Shown here piece by piece: positions 23,776 to 32,862 of a DNA stretch of 64,000 nt. Within the stretch, counting starts at the first letter, position 1, and each line of letters opens with the position of its first letter. The notes beneath the pieces are model-generated. The model saw nothing but the letters and a program-made list of their open reading frames with translations. It was not told the DNA's origin and did no database searches. The DNA lies in NCBI GenBank assembly GCA_964451365.1, contig CAYVIB010000021.1, positions 28,216 through 92,215 on the forward strand, written 5' to 3'. Origin of the DNA: CAYVIB01 sp964451365 (GTDB taxonomy: Bacteria; Pseudomonadota; Gammaproteobacteria; Pseudomonadales; Cellvibrionaceae). A program made the translations under genes and the position numbers.

Positions 23776-26241
23776 GTGAATCAAAAGCTTATGAGCGACG
23801 ACATAAATCACGGCAGCGAAACTGGAAAGCCCAACTATGACTCCTCCAGCATTAAAGTGCTGAAAGGCCTCGATGCTGTGCGTAAACGCCCAGGCATGTA
23901 TATTGGTGATACCGACGACGGCACCGGGCTTCACCATATGGTTTTTGAAGTTGTCGACAACTCTATTGACGAAGCTCTGGCTGGCTATTGCACTGAAATA
24001 CGCATCGCCATTCACCCGGATGAGTCCATTACGGTAATCGATAATGGTCGCGGAATTCCCACCGAAATGCACGAGGAAGGCGTGTCCGCTGCCGAAGTTA
24101 TCATGACTGTCCTGCATGCGGGCGGTAAGTTCGATGACAACACCTACAAGGTGTCTGGCGGGCTGCACGGTGTGGGTGTCTCGGTAGTAAACGCTCTCTC
24201 GGAAACCCTGAAGCTTACCATCCGTCGTGGCGGTAACGTTTTTGAACAGGTTTATCACCACGGCGTACCGGAAGAGCCGCTCAAAATCATAGGTGAAACT
24301 GATAAAACCGGCACTGAAGTCCATTTCAAGCCTTCCGCCAACACGTTTACCAATATCGAATTCCATTTTGACCAGCTGGCCAAGCGGCTGCGGGAACTTT
24401 CCTTTCTGAATTCCGGCGTCCGAATTGTTTTACAGGACGAGCGCACCGGCAAGGAAGAGGTTTACCAATATGAAGGTGGATTGAGGGCTTTTGTTGAATA
24501 CCTTAACCACAACAAAACGCCAATTAATAATGTAATGCATTTTAACGTGTTGCGTGAAGAAGACGGCGTGGGGGTGGAAGTGGCCCTGCAGTGGAACGAC
24601 GGCTTCCAGGAAAATATCTTCTGCTATACCAACAATATTCCCCAGCGCGACGGCGGAACCCATCTTGCGGGGTTTCGCAGCGCCCTCACCCGCGGCTTGA
24701 ACAACTATATTGAACGTGAAGGCCTGGGCAAGAAAGAAAAAATTGCCACGACGGGAGATGATGCCCGTGAGGGATTGACCGCCATTATTTCCGTCAAGGT
24801 GCCGGACCCGAAATTTTCCTCCCAAACCAAGGACAAACTGGTGTCCTCGGAGGTGAAAACCGCCGTTGAACAGGAAATGGGTAATGCCTTTAACGATTAC
24901 CTGTTAGAAAACCCACAGGATGCCAAGTCCGTGGTGGGTAAAATGATCGAGGCCGCCAAAGCCCGTGAAGCCGCGAGAAAAGCGCGGGAAATGACCCGCC
25001 GTAAAGGGGCTCTCGATATCGCCGGTCTGCCCGGCAAACTAGCGGATTGCCAGGAAAAAGATCCCGCGCTGTCAGAAATTTACCTGGTGGAGGGTGATTC
25101 CGCAGGCGGTTCCGCCAAACAGGGCCGCGACCGTCGAACCCAGGCGATATTGCCCCTGAAGGGGAAAATCCTCAACGTCGAAAAAGCCCGCTTTGACAAA
25201 ATGCTTTCCAGTGCTGAAGTTGGCACACTGATTACCGCTCTCGGCTGCGGAATTGGCACCACGGAATTCAACCCGGACAAACTGCGTTACCACAGCATTA
25301 TTATTATGACCGACGCCGACGTGGACGGATCGCATATCCGCACCCTGCTCCTGACTTTCTTCTTCCGTCAAATGCGCGAACTGGTGGAGCGTGGCCATAT
25401 CTATATCGCCCAACCGCCACTATACAAAATCAGCAAGGGTAAACAGGAACAGTACCTGAAGGATGACGAAGCCCTGACCCAATTCCTCACCAATGCGGCG
25501 GTCGAAACCTCGGCCCTGCATGTATCCGCCGACGCCCCCCCTCTCGCTGGTGAACAACTGGAAAGTCTGGTGATGGAATACCGACGAGTGACCAAAACCG
25601 TGGAGAAACTGTGCCGTCTTTACCCTGAGGCCGTACTATACGAAATGATTTACGCGCCATCTCTCACAAAAGCTGAACTGGCGGAAGAAGGGAAAGTCAG
25701 AATCTGGTGTGATGCCCTCAAGGTACGGCTCGACCATATAAACGAAGAGTCCAAAACCCACCGTTACTCCATCGAGGTGGTGGAAAACAAGGAGCGTCAC
25801 CAGTTTCTGCCGGAAATTAATGTATACGCTCACGGGGTGGGCAGTAAAGTCCGCTTCAACGAGGACCTGTTCGAATCGGAAGACTACAAAAGAATGCGAA
25901 GACTGGGCGAAACCCTTGATGGCCTTATCGAGCCCGGCGCCTACGTTGCCAAGGGCGAAAGAAAGCAGCCGGTTTCCTCGTTCAAGGAAGCATTGGAATG
26001 GATAATGGCCGAATCCAAAAAAGGCTATACCATTCAGCGCTACAAAGGTCTCGGTGAAATGAACCCGAGCCAGCTGTGGGAAACCACCATGGACCCGGAA
26101 ACCCGCCGCATGCTCCAGGTAACGGTTGAGGACGCCATCGCGGCCGACCAGATATTTACCTGCCTGATGGGAGATCACGTGGAACCGCGCAGGGATTTTA
26201 TCGAGACCAATGCTTTGTCAGTGGCGAATTTGGATGTTTAG
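23776..26241 (+). CDS. gyrB: DNA gyrase subunit B
   Basis: An 821-residue type IIA topoisomerase subunit. The GHKL ATPase domain has RPGMYIGDTDDGTGLHH, GRGIPTEMH and GGLHGVGVSVVNALS. The transducer domain follows. The TOPRIM domain has EGDSAGGSAKQGRDR and DADVDGSHIRTLLL, with the large insertion typical of gammaproteobacterial GyrB, then the QRYKGLGEMNP motif near the C-terminus. A GTG at 23776 and an ATG at 23791 (MSDDINHG) are both possible starts; neither has a clearly better ribosome binding site. Confidence 0.98.
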   Translation: MNQKLMSDDINHGSETGKPNYDSSSIKVLKGLDAVRKRPGMYIGDTDDGTGLHHMVFEVVDNSIDEALAGYCTEIRIAIHPDESITVIDNGRGIPTEMHEEGVSAAEVIMTVLHAGGKFDDNTYKVSGGLHGVGVSVVNALSETLKLTIRRGGNVFEQVYHHGVPEEPLKIIGETDKTGTEVHFKPSANTFTNIEFHFDQLAKRLRELSFLNSGVRIVLQDERTGKEEVYQYEGGLRAFVEYLNHNKTPINNVMHFNVLREEDGVGVEVALQWNDGFQENIFCYTNNIPQRDGGTHLAGFRSALTRGLNNYIEREGLGKKEKIATTGDDAREGLTAIISVKVPDPKFSSQTKDKLVSSEVKTAVEQEMGNAFNDYLLENPQDAKSVVGKMIEAAKAREAARKAREMTRRKGALDIAGLPGKLADCQEKDPALSEIYLVEGDSAGGSAKQGRDRRTQAILPLKGKILNVEKARFDKMLSSAEVGTLITALGCGIGTTEFNPDKLRYHSIIIMTDADVDGSHIRTLLLTFFFRQMRELVERGHIYIAQPPLYKISKGKQEQYLKDDEALTQFLTNAAVETSALHVSADAPPLAGEQLESLVMEYRRVTKTVEKLCRLYPEAVLYEMIYAPSLTKAELAEEGKVRIWCDALKVRLDHINEESKTHRYSIEVVENKERHQFLPEINVYAHGVGSKVRFNEDLFESEDYKRMRRLGETLDGLIEPGAYVAKGERKQPVSSFKEALEWIMAESKKGYTIQRYKGLGEMNPSQLWETTMDPETRRMLQVTVEDAIAADQIFTCLMGDHVEPRRDFIETNALSVANLDV

Positions 26242-26262
26242 CATTTTTTTGGTGGGTTGAAT

Positions 26263-26317
26263 TTTTCGCACCGAAACCCGTACCCTCCTTTATAAGATTC
26301 AGGGTTCGGTGCGAAAA
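26263..26317. repeat. Long inverted repeat downstream of gyrB
   Basis: TTTTCGCACCGAA (26263-26275) pairs exactly with TTCGGTGCGAAAA (26305-26317); three more G-C pairs form across a one-base bulge. The loop is about 29 bases. It may end gyrB transcription or be a REP-like element, but no clean T-run follows the stem. Confidence 0.55.
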
Positions 26318-26363
26318 CGCACGGAAAAAGTTAAACCTGGATAAGGTAAATTTTGTTCGAAGA

Positions 26364-26964
26364 ATGCGGAAGCTACCTTCGGGGATAATATGCGCAAAAA
26401 ATATCCCGATAATATTAAATAGTTTAGTCGTTCTGCCTTTAATATTAGTTATCTCCGCCTGTGCATCCAAACGTCCGAAAGAAGCTACCAATTACCAAGT
26501 GGACTTACTCTATCCGAAAGAAACTGATAGAGGAAATTAACTATGCAGTTAACGCAGGGCACTATCGCTCCAGCACGGAGGAGCTAAGGGAAAATTTTAA
26601 ATTTTCAGCCGAGCAGAAATTTTCCGGCTTGAAAACCAGTTTCGATATTGAACTAGCAAAAGGACAGTACCTGGATTCCAACGCCTACCTTTTTGTTTCA
26701 CAGGATAAGTTCATCAAGTTTAGAACCAGCTTTTTAGCTCATCCAGAGATGGATCTGGTTGGCGATAAAATCGTGAATGAAATTCTCCCCGAATTGGGAG
26801 TACCGCCAGAATCGGCACACATGAAAAAAGTTCGAGCGGAACATAAAAAGGCGCAGGAGGAGATGTTGCTTAAATTCCTACTCAACGCTCTGCGGAATAA
26901 GGAAAGCGAATCCACAACCGAAAACACCACGGAACCACAACCACAACCACAACCACAACCATAA
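26364..26964 (+). pseudogene. Lipoprotein gene, apparently frameshifted
   Basis: An ORF from the ATG at 26364 (58 codons, TAA at 26538-26540) encodes a hydrophobic signal ending ISAC, a lipobox, then a short polar stretch. A second frame, open from about 26461 to 26964, carries on as a 140-residue soluble region (for example FKFSAEQKFSGLKTSFDIE) and ends in a PQ repeat. Neither half looks complete: the first lacks a body and the second lacks an export signal. A single-base shift near 26530-26540 would join them into a lipoprotein of about 200 residues. It could be a real mutation, a sequencing error or two separate ORFs. I do not recognise the family. Confidence 0.5.
26935..26961 (+). repeat. 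CCACAA hexanucleotide repeat
   Basis: Four tandem CCACAA units plus a partial one encode (Pro-Gln)n at the C-terminus of the preceding reading frame, directly before its TAA. Such tracts can vary in copy number by slippage without shifting the frame. Confidence 0.85.
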
Positions 26965-27001
26965 TCGTTTTATATTTGCAGGAATATATTGTCTTCCTGT
27001 A

Positions 27002-27199
27002 TTACAAACATGCTTCAAAAGGATGAATTCGACTGAATAAACTGAACTGAACTTCCTCGGCGGTGGATTTTCGTCGCAGCATTTTGTTGCGATGAGGAAA
27101 GCGTCTGAAGTGTTCAATGGCTTTCCGGTGCCAGATTGCATAGTCGACAAACCGGAAAAATATCCTTTTAAGTCGGGCGTTTGTAATTCGACGCCGCAT
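27002..27199 (-). pseudogene. C-terminal remnant of a DUF924-family gene
   Basis: The minus-strand frame contains YAIWHRKAIEHFRRFPHRN followed by a K-S-T-A-E-E segment. This matches the C-terminal signature of the DUF924 (YPO-type) family, which ends with an HRdiIxrFGRFPHRN...ES(T)PEE block. Only about 45 recognisable residues remain of a protein normally near 180-200, and the tail after them is not family-like. Upstream sequence (27200-27331) has no matching frame. This is a truncated remnant. Confidence 0.65.
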
Positions 27200-27331
27200 T
27201 AGCTGCCGCGCTTTCTGTTGATGTTGGATTACAAACTATGTCGGTAGTGGGTAAAAATCGCTGCCAAGCATCCCCGACGTCGATATTTTGTTACCGTGAA
27301 CTTGGATGCAGGTTCCGGGAAACGGGTTACT

Positions 27332-27718
27332 TCAATTCCAAACGTTCACATCACCTGCACTGGCAAAATCCTTCCGCTGAGGGTTCACCACACAAAACCG
27401 ATGCCCGGTGGGCGCCTCCATTACCGTCCAGCGTGGGAACGCTTCCACTACTTTGGCACCCAGTTTTTCCAGCCGGGCCACTTCCGCTTCCACGTTGTCG
27501 GTTTCGATATCCAGATGAACGCGGCTCTCATGCTCCACCTTTTGAACCAGGACATGAGGTTCATCATTGTGGGTCTTCAAATGTACGTACTTTAAAGCCC
27601 AGTTCTCCTTCGATTCGATACAGGGATAACCCAGGGCCTTTGACCAGAATTCCGCTGCTTCATTAACGTCCCCGACCTTGCTGTCGATAACCAGTGCCGC
27701 CAGTCGACTCTTGTGCAT
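27332..27718 (-). CDS. VOC (glyoxalase/bleomycin resistance) family protein
   Basis: A complete 128-residue vicinal-oxygen-chelate protein with the paired beta-alpha-beta-beta-beta halves: LAALVIDSKVGDVNEAAEFW with ALGYP in the first, SRVHLDIETDNVEAEVARLE and APTGHRFCVV in the second. The metal-binding positions are only partly visible (His in VHLDIE), so the enzyme activity cannot be named. It is flanked by two gene remnants (DUF924, DUF1579) on the same strand, which suggests a region of gene turnover. Confidence 0.85.
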   Translation of the reverse strand: MHKSRLAALVIDSKVGDVNEAAEFWSKALGYPCIESKENWALKYVHLKTHNDEPHVLVQKVEHESRVHLDIETDNVEAEVARLEKLGAKVVEAFPRWTVMEAPTGHRFCVVNPQRKDFASAGDVNVWN

Positions 27719-27825
27719 GATCTGTTCCTCGCATAACGTTTTGCTTCAATACATCCTGTTTGGTTCAATGCTGGAAAAACTGTTGGATCAATTTTTTCCG
27801 ACAGGAAATGGGTTGAGTTGGTCGC

Positions 27826-28077
27826 TCAACAGTACCGACCGAAGCGGTTTGCCAAGTTACCTCCAATTATTTTGATCCCTTCTATCTTGCCGTGAGGCAT
27901 ATCCGCATCAAATTGATGCAGCAAAATATATCCACTGGCCTGCCAGGAATAGGTATCCCTCGCACCAAAAGTAGCAGGTGCATTTGATGAATCGGCCAAT
28001 ATTGCGCCGTTTGTTTCCCACGATCCTATAAATCGGCCGAGGATCCGCATTTTTTCCGCCAAAACATGTTTCATCAT
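27826..28077 (-). pseudogene. N-terminal fragment of a DUF1579-like gene
   Basis: The 83-codon minus-strand frame has MRILGRFIGSWETNG near the start and DTYSWQASGYILLHQFDADM later, followed by KIEGIKIIGG. This resembles the first half of DUF1579-type proteins (a calycin-like fold of 140-190 residues). The frame then stops, and the VOC gene begins 108 bases further on, leaving no room for the second half. It is most likely a truncated gene. Family assignment is from memory of the pattern. Confidence 0.5.
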
Positions 28078-28270
28078 AATGAATAACCTTCAACGTTCGT
28101 TCCAGTGGTAGTCGAACAGGGTTATTTGGAATCGACATGGCATCGCTCGCTGAATTTCTGCAGTCAGTTCTCGGGGCGTCGGAGGCTCCCCAGGTCAAAA
28201 GTATGTTAAATCCGCCGCATTGAGGTGCTATGCTTATTTGTTTAGCACTGATCAAACGGGAAAGTCACCG

Positions 28271-30223
28271 ATGAATATAACGACTCGCGCATCCCTGCGT
28301 CTCCTCCTGCTTACCGCTCTCGCTTATTCCACCGCAGTTGCCGCCGATGTACGCCTGCCGAAAGTGATCAGCGATGGCGTGGTGCTGCAACGCGGCACGG
28401 ACTGGACACTTTGGGGCTGGGCAGACGATGGCGAGCAAGTGAAAGTCAGTATTGACGGCAAGGCGCTGGGTTCAGTTGCGGCAAAAGACGGTCAATGGTC
28501 GCTGGAGCTGGCGGCGCGAAAGGCCGGCGGGCCGCATACCATCGAGGTATATGGGGACAACCGCGTAACCGTCGAGGATGTCTATTTCGGTGACGTGTGG
28601 GTTGCGTCGGGACAGTCGAATATGGAGATACCGATGGAGCGGGTGAAAGAGAAATTCGGTGAGGCCATCGCCAATGCCAACTATCCCCTCATCCGCCACT
28701 ACCGCGTGCCGAAGGAGCCGGATTTCAAGGGCCCGCGTGAGGACTTCACCGGCGGCAGCTGGCAGTCGGCGGACCCGCGGTCGGTCCTGAATTTTTCCGC
28801 GGTGGCGTTCTTTTTTGCCCGACATATTCACGAAAAGCATGACGTGCCCATCGGCATCATCAACAACAGTTTTGGCGGCGCGGGCGCGGAATCGTGGATG
28901 AGCGAACAGGCGTTAAAGGCTTACCCGCACTACCTGGAAACGGCGATCAAATATCGCGACGACGAATACCTGAAAAAACTGAAGGTAGCGGACAAAAAGA
29001 AAAACGACGCCTGGTACGCGAATATCAATGAAAACGACGCGGGCCTGAAAAGCGACCCACAATGGTTTTCCCCGGAATACGACGCTTCTTCCTGGAAAAC
29101 CATCAACCTCCCCGCCTATTGGCAGGAGGAAGGCGTGGAAGTAAAGAATGGTGTGATGTGGTTCCGCAAGGAAATCACCCTGCCTGCCACCGTCGCCAAC
29201 AAACCCGCGAAGTTGATGCTGGGCCGTATCGTTGATGCGGACACCGCTTACGTCAACGGCGTGGAAGTGGGTAACACCACCTATCAATATCCTCCCCGTC
29301 GCTATACCGTGCCTGAAAATGTATTGAAGGCGGGCAAAAATGTTATCGTCGTGCGGGTCATCAGCAATGTCGGCAAGGGAGGTTTTGTTGAAGACAAACC
29401 CTACTGGCTCGAAGTCAACCGCAAAAAAATGGACTTGACCGGCAAGTGGCAATATCGCGCGGGTGTGGAATCCGAGCCGTTGGCGGGCGACCGGTACGTT
29501 GCCTATAAACCGCCGCTGGGTTTCTTCAATGCTATGTTGGCACCGGTGTTCAACCTGCAAATTAAAGGCGTTATCTGGTACCAGGGTGAATCGAACATCG
29601 ATAAGGCCGGGGAGTATGCAAGCCTTTTCCCCGCATTGATTCGCGATTGGCGAAAACATTTCAACCAGGGAAATTTCCCCTTTCTTTTTGTGCAACTGCC
29701 GAATTATGCGGAAGCCCGGGCCAACCCCGGCGAAAGCGACTGGGCGGAACTGCGCGATGCACAATTAAAAGCCTTGAGTGAACCGAAGACCGCCATGGCG
29801 GTGGCGATTGATGTTGGCGAGTGGAACGATATTCATCCGTTGAATAAAAAAGAAGTCGGCGAACGTTTGGCGCTTGCCGCGCGGAAAATTGCTTACGGTG
29901 AAAAGGACGTTGTTTACTCCGGTCCGATATTCGATTCCCTGGGACTTGAAAAACATAAATTGATTTTGAGCTTCGACCACACCGGAAGCGGATTAGTGAC
30001 AAAAGAGGGTCCCCTGCGCGGATTTGCCATTGCCGGCAGGGACGGCAACTATGTGTGGGCGAAGGCGAAAATCAAAGGCGATAAGGTGATTGTGTGGAGC
30101 GACAAAGTTTCGAAGCCGGCAAGCGTGCGTTATGCCTGGGCGGACAATCCGGACAAAGCCAATCTGTATAACAAGGAAGGTTTGCCTGCGTCGCCGTTTG
30201 AGGCGGTGGTAAATAACTTTTGA
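28271..30223 (+). CDS. Secreted sialate O-acetylesterase-like carbohydrate esterase (SGNH)
   Basis: A 650-residue exported esterase. The N-terminus MNITTRASLRLLLLTALA with a following AVAA is a signal peptide. The catalytic Ser is in ASGQSNM (Ser about 116); WYQGESN and DIHPLNK (Asp 520, His 522) complete the SGNH triad. A beta-sandwich insert of about 150 residues lies between the first two blocks (WFRKEITLPA ... YVNGVEVGNT), as in sialate O-acetylesterase/CE20-type acetyl esterases. The likely role is deacetylation of hemicellulose or other acetylated glycans in the periplasm or outside the cell. The ATG at 28271 is preferred because it begins the signal peptide; an upstream ATG at 28220 is in frame. 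Confidence 0.88.
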   Translation: MNITTRASLRLLLLTALAYSTAVAADVRLPKVISDGVVLQRGTDWTLWGWADDGEQVKVSIDGKALGSVAAKDGQWSLELAARKAGGPHTIEVYGDNRVTVEDVYFGDVWVASGQSNMEIPMERVKEKFGEAIANANYPLIRHYRVPKEPDFKGPREDFTGGSWQSADPRSVLNFSAVAFFFARHIHEKHDVPIGIINNSFGGAGAESWMSEQALKAYPHYLETAIKYRDDEYLKKLKVADKKKNDAWYANINENDAGLKSDPQWFSPEYDASSWKTINLPAYWQEEGVEVKNGVMWFRKEITLPATVANKPAKLMLGRIVDADTAYVNGVEVGNTTYQYPPRRYTVPENVLKAGKNVIVVRVISNVGKGGFVEDKPYWLEVNRKKMDLTGKWQYRAGVESEPLAGDRYVAYKPPLGFFNAMLAPVFNLQIKGVIWYQGESNIDKAGEYASLFPALIRDWRKHFNQGNFPFLFVQLPNYAEARANPGESDWAELRDAQLKALSEPKTAMAVAIDVGEWNDIHPLNKKEVGERLALAARKIAYGEKDVVYSGPIFDSLGLEKHKLILSFDHTGSGLVTKEGPLRGFAIAGRDGNYVWAKAKIKGDKVIVWSDKVSKPASVRYAWADNPDKANLYNKEGLPASPFEAVVNNF

Positions 30224-30250
30224 GGGACTAACCCTTTTGCCGGCATCTTC

Positions 30251-30290
30251 CTTGAAAGGAGAGGAGTCTTTTCTCCCCTCCTTTTTCAAG
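30251..30290. terminator. Rho-independent terminator, bidirectional
   Basis: An imperfect palindrome: CTTGAAAGGAGAGGAG, a short loop, then CTCCCCTCC, a T5 run and CAAG. It lies between the convergent esterase and bL12-like genes and can fold on either strand. Confidence 0.8.
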
Positions 30291-30334
30291 TGGAAAGCCG
30301 GATCGGGTTACCGGAAGAACGCGAAAATTTTCGC

Positions 30335-30610
30335 TTAGAACTGACCCGCGATAAAGTAATAAACACCCACCACCACCACGGCAATAACCAACCATCCGGT
30401 ATCGCTTATTTTTATACGCTTTTTATCGGAATGATGGATATTTGCTTCCGGCCCCGCCGGGGTTTTCTCCAGGTAGGTTTCGATAAAATCCTTGGCTTCT
30501 TTCAGGCTGAGGCTGTTGCCGGTGCGAACGTACTTGATGGCTTCCACTTTGTTGCCGCTTTCCAGCGCGGTGATTGCTTCGGGTGGAATAGATCGGGCGG
30601 TGCTTTCCAT
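30335..30610 (-). CDS. bL12 C-terminal-domain-like protein with membrane anchor
   Basis: A 91-residue protein in two parts. Residues about 7-47 (IPPEAITALESGNKVEAIKY, then a SLKEAKDFIETYL helix) match the fold pattern of the ribosomal protein bL12 C-terminal domain. Residues about 70-88 (TGWLVIAVVVVGVYYFIAG) form one membrane helix at the C-terminus. So a bL12-CTD-like domain is tethered to the inner membrane, facing the cytoplasm if the charged stretch HHSDKKRIK stays inside. The ATG at 30610 is chosen because GAGG precedes it at a good distance; the frame stays open upstream. Proteins of this type are known but their function is not established. Confidence 0.75.
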   Translation of the reverse strand: MESTARSIPPEAITALESGNKVEAIKYVRTGNSLSLKEAKDFIETYLEKTPAGPEANIHHSDKKRIKISDTGWLVIAVVVVGVYYFIAGQF

Positions 30611-30808
30611 TGTTTTCCTCGTTCCGGTGATTGCAAATTTCAACGACAAATTTTCGCTGGGCGGATTATTAGCGTATTTATAAAGATAGGACAGATTGGA
30701 TGTCGGAAAGGGATTTTAAAACCGCTTTCGGAGACCTTGTCAAAAATTTGTGACGCGGTTGGATCTTTGATGGTTTGACTGATCCGTCACAGGCTTTTTC
30801 CCGTCCCG

Positions 30809-31861
30809 TCAGACCCTGCCATCGGTATTGAATTCCTGCACGAATATTTGCCATAAAACCACAAAAGAGGCGGCAATCAGCGGCCCCATCACAAAGCCGT
30901 CGATACCCAGCAGCGCGAGGCCACCGAGAGTTGAAAATAAAACGATATAGTCGGGCAGTTTGGTATCTCTTCCTACCAATATCGGACGCAGGAAATTATC
31001 CACCAAACCTATAACAAATGTGCCAAACAACAGCAGTACAATACCTTTAATCCAATTGCCGGTGACAAACAAATAAATGCCGACGGGAACCCAGACAAGG
31101 CCGGAGCCGATCAACGGGATAAGGGATACCACCACCATGACCGCGCCCCACAACAGCGGCCCGGGAATACCCAGCGCCCAAAACGCGAGGCCCCCGAGGG
31201 AACCCTGTATCAGGGCAATAATCACATTGCCTTTAATCGTTGCGCGCACCACTTCGGAGAATTTTTCCACCAGTAGCCTTTCCCGTTCTTCGTGCAGTGG
31301 GAATGCTCGCAGCAGGGTCATGACAATTATTTTTCCATCTCGTAGCAGGAAAAAAGTCAGGTATAGCATGAGGGCCAGGTTAATAATGAACAAAACGGCA
31401 TTTTGGCCGAAGGTAAAGGTGTATTTCGCCAGAAACTCCCCTGCCTGGCTGATACCCGCCCTGGCACTTTCCTTTACCGATTCCACGTCCATGCCCAGTT
31501 CGGTAAAGAAGTTGCGAATGGCGGGATAGGATTCCTGCACCTTGTCGATATAACCCTCGATGTCTTCACCGTCCTGGGTCACTTCCGAATAGATGGTTCC
31601 GAGTTCCCTGAAAACCGCACCTGCCAGCACCATGGTGGGCAGCACTGCCATCAGCGTGGCAATGACCAGGGTTGTCAGCGCGGCGATGTTTTTTTTGTTC
31701 CCGGTGCGTATCACCAGCATTCTATTCATGGGATAAAACAGCAACGCCAGTACAAAGGCCCAAAAAATGGGGCTGAAGAAAGGGCTGAGAATCCATGTGA
31801 ACGCGACGGACATCGCCAGAAGCAGAATAAGGAAAGTGCTTTTTTCCAGGGTACTGTGCAC
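30809..31861 (-). CDS. AI-2E family transporter
   Basis: A 350-residue membrane protein with eight or so predicted helices and a soluble segment near 65-150. Family features are the N-terminal FLILLLAMSVAFTWILSPF, the central QGSLGGLAFWALGIPGPLLWG and the C-terminal LVGRDTKLPDYIVLFSTLGG. Members include the E. coli autoinducer-2 exporter TqsA and Na+/H+ antiporter-like proteins; the substrate here is not predictable. A GTG at 31861 is the start. Confidence 0.9.
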   Translation of the reverse strand: MHSTLEKSTFLILLLAMSVAFTWILSPFFSPIFWAFVLALLFYPMNRMLVIRTGNKKNIAALTTLVIATLMAVLPTMVLAGAVFRELGTIYSEVTQDGEDIEGYIDKVQESYPAIRNFFTELGMDVESVKESARAGISQAGEFLAKYTFTFGQNAVLFIINLALMLYLTFFLLRDGKIIVMTLLRAFPLHEERERLLVEKFSEVVRATIKGNVIIALIQGSLGGLAFWALGIPGPLLWGAVMVVVSLIPLIGSGLVWVPVGIYLFVTGNWIKGIVLLLFGTFVIGLVDNFLRPILVGRDTKLPDYIVLFSTLGGLALLGIDGFVMGPLIAASFVVLWQIFVQEFNTDGRV

Positions 31862-32247
31862 GTCTGAAGCCTCGTAAGCGGAAGAAGTACCGCCCTACTT
31901 ATTCGTTAGCCCAAGTGGATCGCAGGTGGATTAACCTTACTGGCTAGCAGGTTTGATTCCAGGTTTAACGGTCGGTCCTATCCCGCGTAGCGGGGGCTCA
32001 GGGAGAGATTTAACGAACTGTTTTGTAATTGTTACAACCGTAACCGCGAAATCTCCCGCCGGCGAATGCGGCGCGGAATAGCGGTATCCCTGGATGGGCG
32101 CCGGGCTTAAGCGGTTTGATTACGGTATAGTGGCGGTCAAACGGATGACCGATCAGGAAAGTTAATTTATTATAGGCGCCGCTTTCTGTTTCACATAAGC
32201 AAAAAATCGAAATAACAATAATGAAACCGGGTACCGGGGAAAATCCA
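31862..32247. other. Non-coding gap between divergent AI-2E and membrane protein genes
   Basis: Nearly 390 bases without a believable gene. It carries the palindrome at 32023-32037 and a CCCGC/GCGGG mini-hairpin near 31982-31994, and should hold two divergent promoters. Confidence 0.5.
32023..32037. promoter_or_regulatory. Operator-like palindrome
   Basis: TTGTAATTGTTACAA is a perfect 6-bp inverted repeat with a 3-base spacer, lying between two divergent genes. Its size and position suit a dimeric regulator, but no cognate factor is identified. Confidence 0.3.
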
Positions 32248-32802
32248 ATGGAAAGAACACTGGAAGTCCAGCAGCGGGAATACAAGGCCCGTCGATTCCT
32301 GGCAATGCCTATTGCGGGAACCGTTGTATGGGCGGTCATCGGCATAGCCGGATTGTTTTTAAACCCCTTGCAGACGGTATGGGTCTTGTTTATCGGAACA
32401 GGCAGTATCGTCTATCTGGGAATGTTTATATCGAAATTCACCGGAGAAAACTTTCTCGACAAGACCAAACCAAAAAATGAATTCGACCGGTTGTTTATCC
32501 TTACGGTCGTCATGGCGCTGTTGGTATTTTCGATTGCTATTCCTTTTTTTATGGTCGACTACACGTCACTGCCACTCAGTGTTGGCATTCTCACAGGGCT
32601 GATGTGGGTACCGCTGTCGTGGGCCATCCAGCATTGGGTAGGCATTTTCCACGGGGTTGCCCGGACGCTGTTGGTGTTAAGCGCCTGGTATGCTTTTCCC
32701 GACTATCGCTTCACCCTTATACCGGCGATCATAGTCTTGCTCTATATCATCACTATTGTAATACTGGAGCGTCGCTGGCGGGCACTGGTCGAAAACGAAT
32801 GA
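32248..32802 (+). CDS. Hypothetical inner-membrane protein (DUF7010-like)
   Basis: A 184-residue protein with about six hydrophobic helices (for example FLAMPIAGTVVWAVIGIAG, IVYLGMFI, FILTVVMALLVFSIAIPFFM, AIIVLLYIITIVIL). An N-terminal amphipathic segment, QREYKARR, precedes the first helix. The overall pattern recalls DUF7010-type proteins of unknown function; I am not certain. The ATG at 32248 has GGGG upstream and is preferred over an in-frame ATG at 32221 that has no site. Confidence 0.7.
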   Translation: MERTLEVQQREYKARRFLAMPIAGTVVWAVIGIAGLFLNPLQTVWVLFIGTGSIVYLGMFISKFTGENFLDKTKPKNEFDRLFILTVVMALLVFSIAIPFFMVDYTSLPLSVGILTGLMWVPLSWAIQHWVGIFHGVARTLLVLSAWYAFPDYRFTLIPAIIVLLYIITIVILERRWRALVENE

Positions 32803-32862
32803 TGGAATTCACGCCGGATTCGCTGGTCTGATACCAAAAATGCAACGTCAGGAGGCGCTATA

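Noticed and set aside
26171..26186. parS-like half site near the end of gyrB
   Set aside because: CACGTGGAAC fits one half-site, but the other half does not match. It is not comparable to the two full sites in recF.
26965..28270. Integron attC sites among the decayed small genes
   Set aside because: The mix of small genes suggested a cassette array, but I found no paired RYYYAAC/GTTRRRY ends with internal repeats; the only inverted repeat (TTTGTAAT/ATTACAAA near 27180-27233) lacks the attC layout.
30290..30778. Plus-strand open frame across the bL12-like gene
   Set aside because: It has no protein-like pattern and is antisense to a gene with a clear domain and ribosome binding site.
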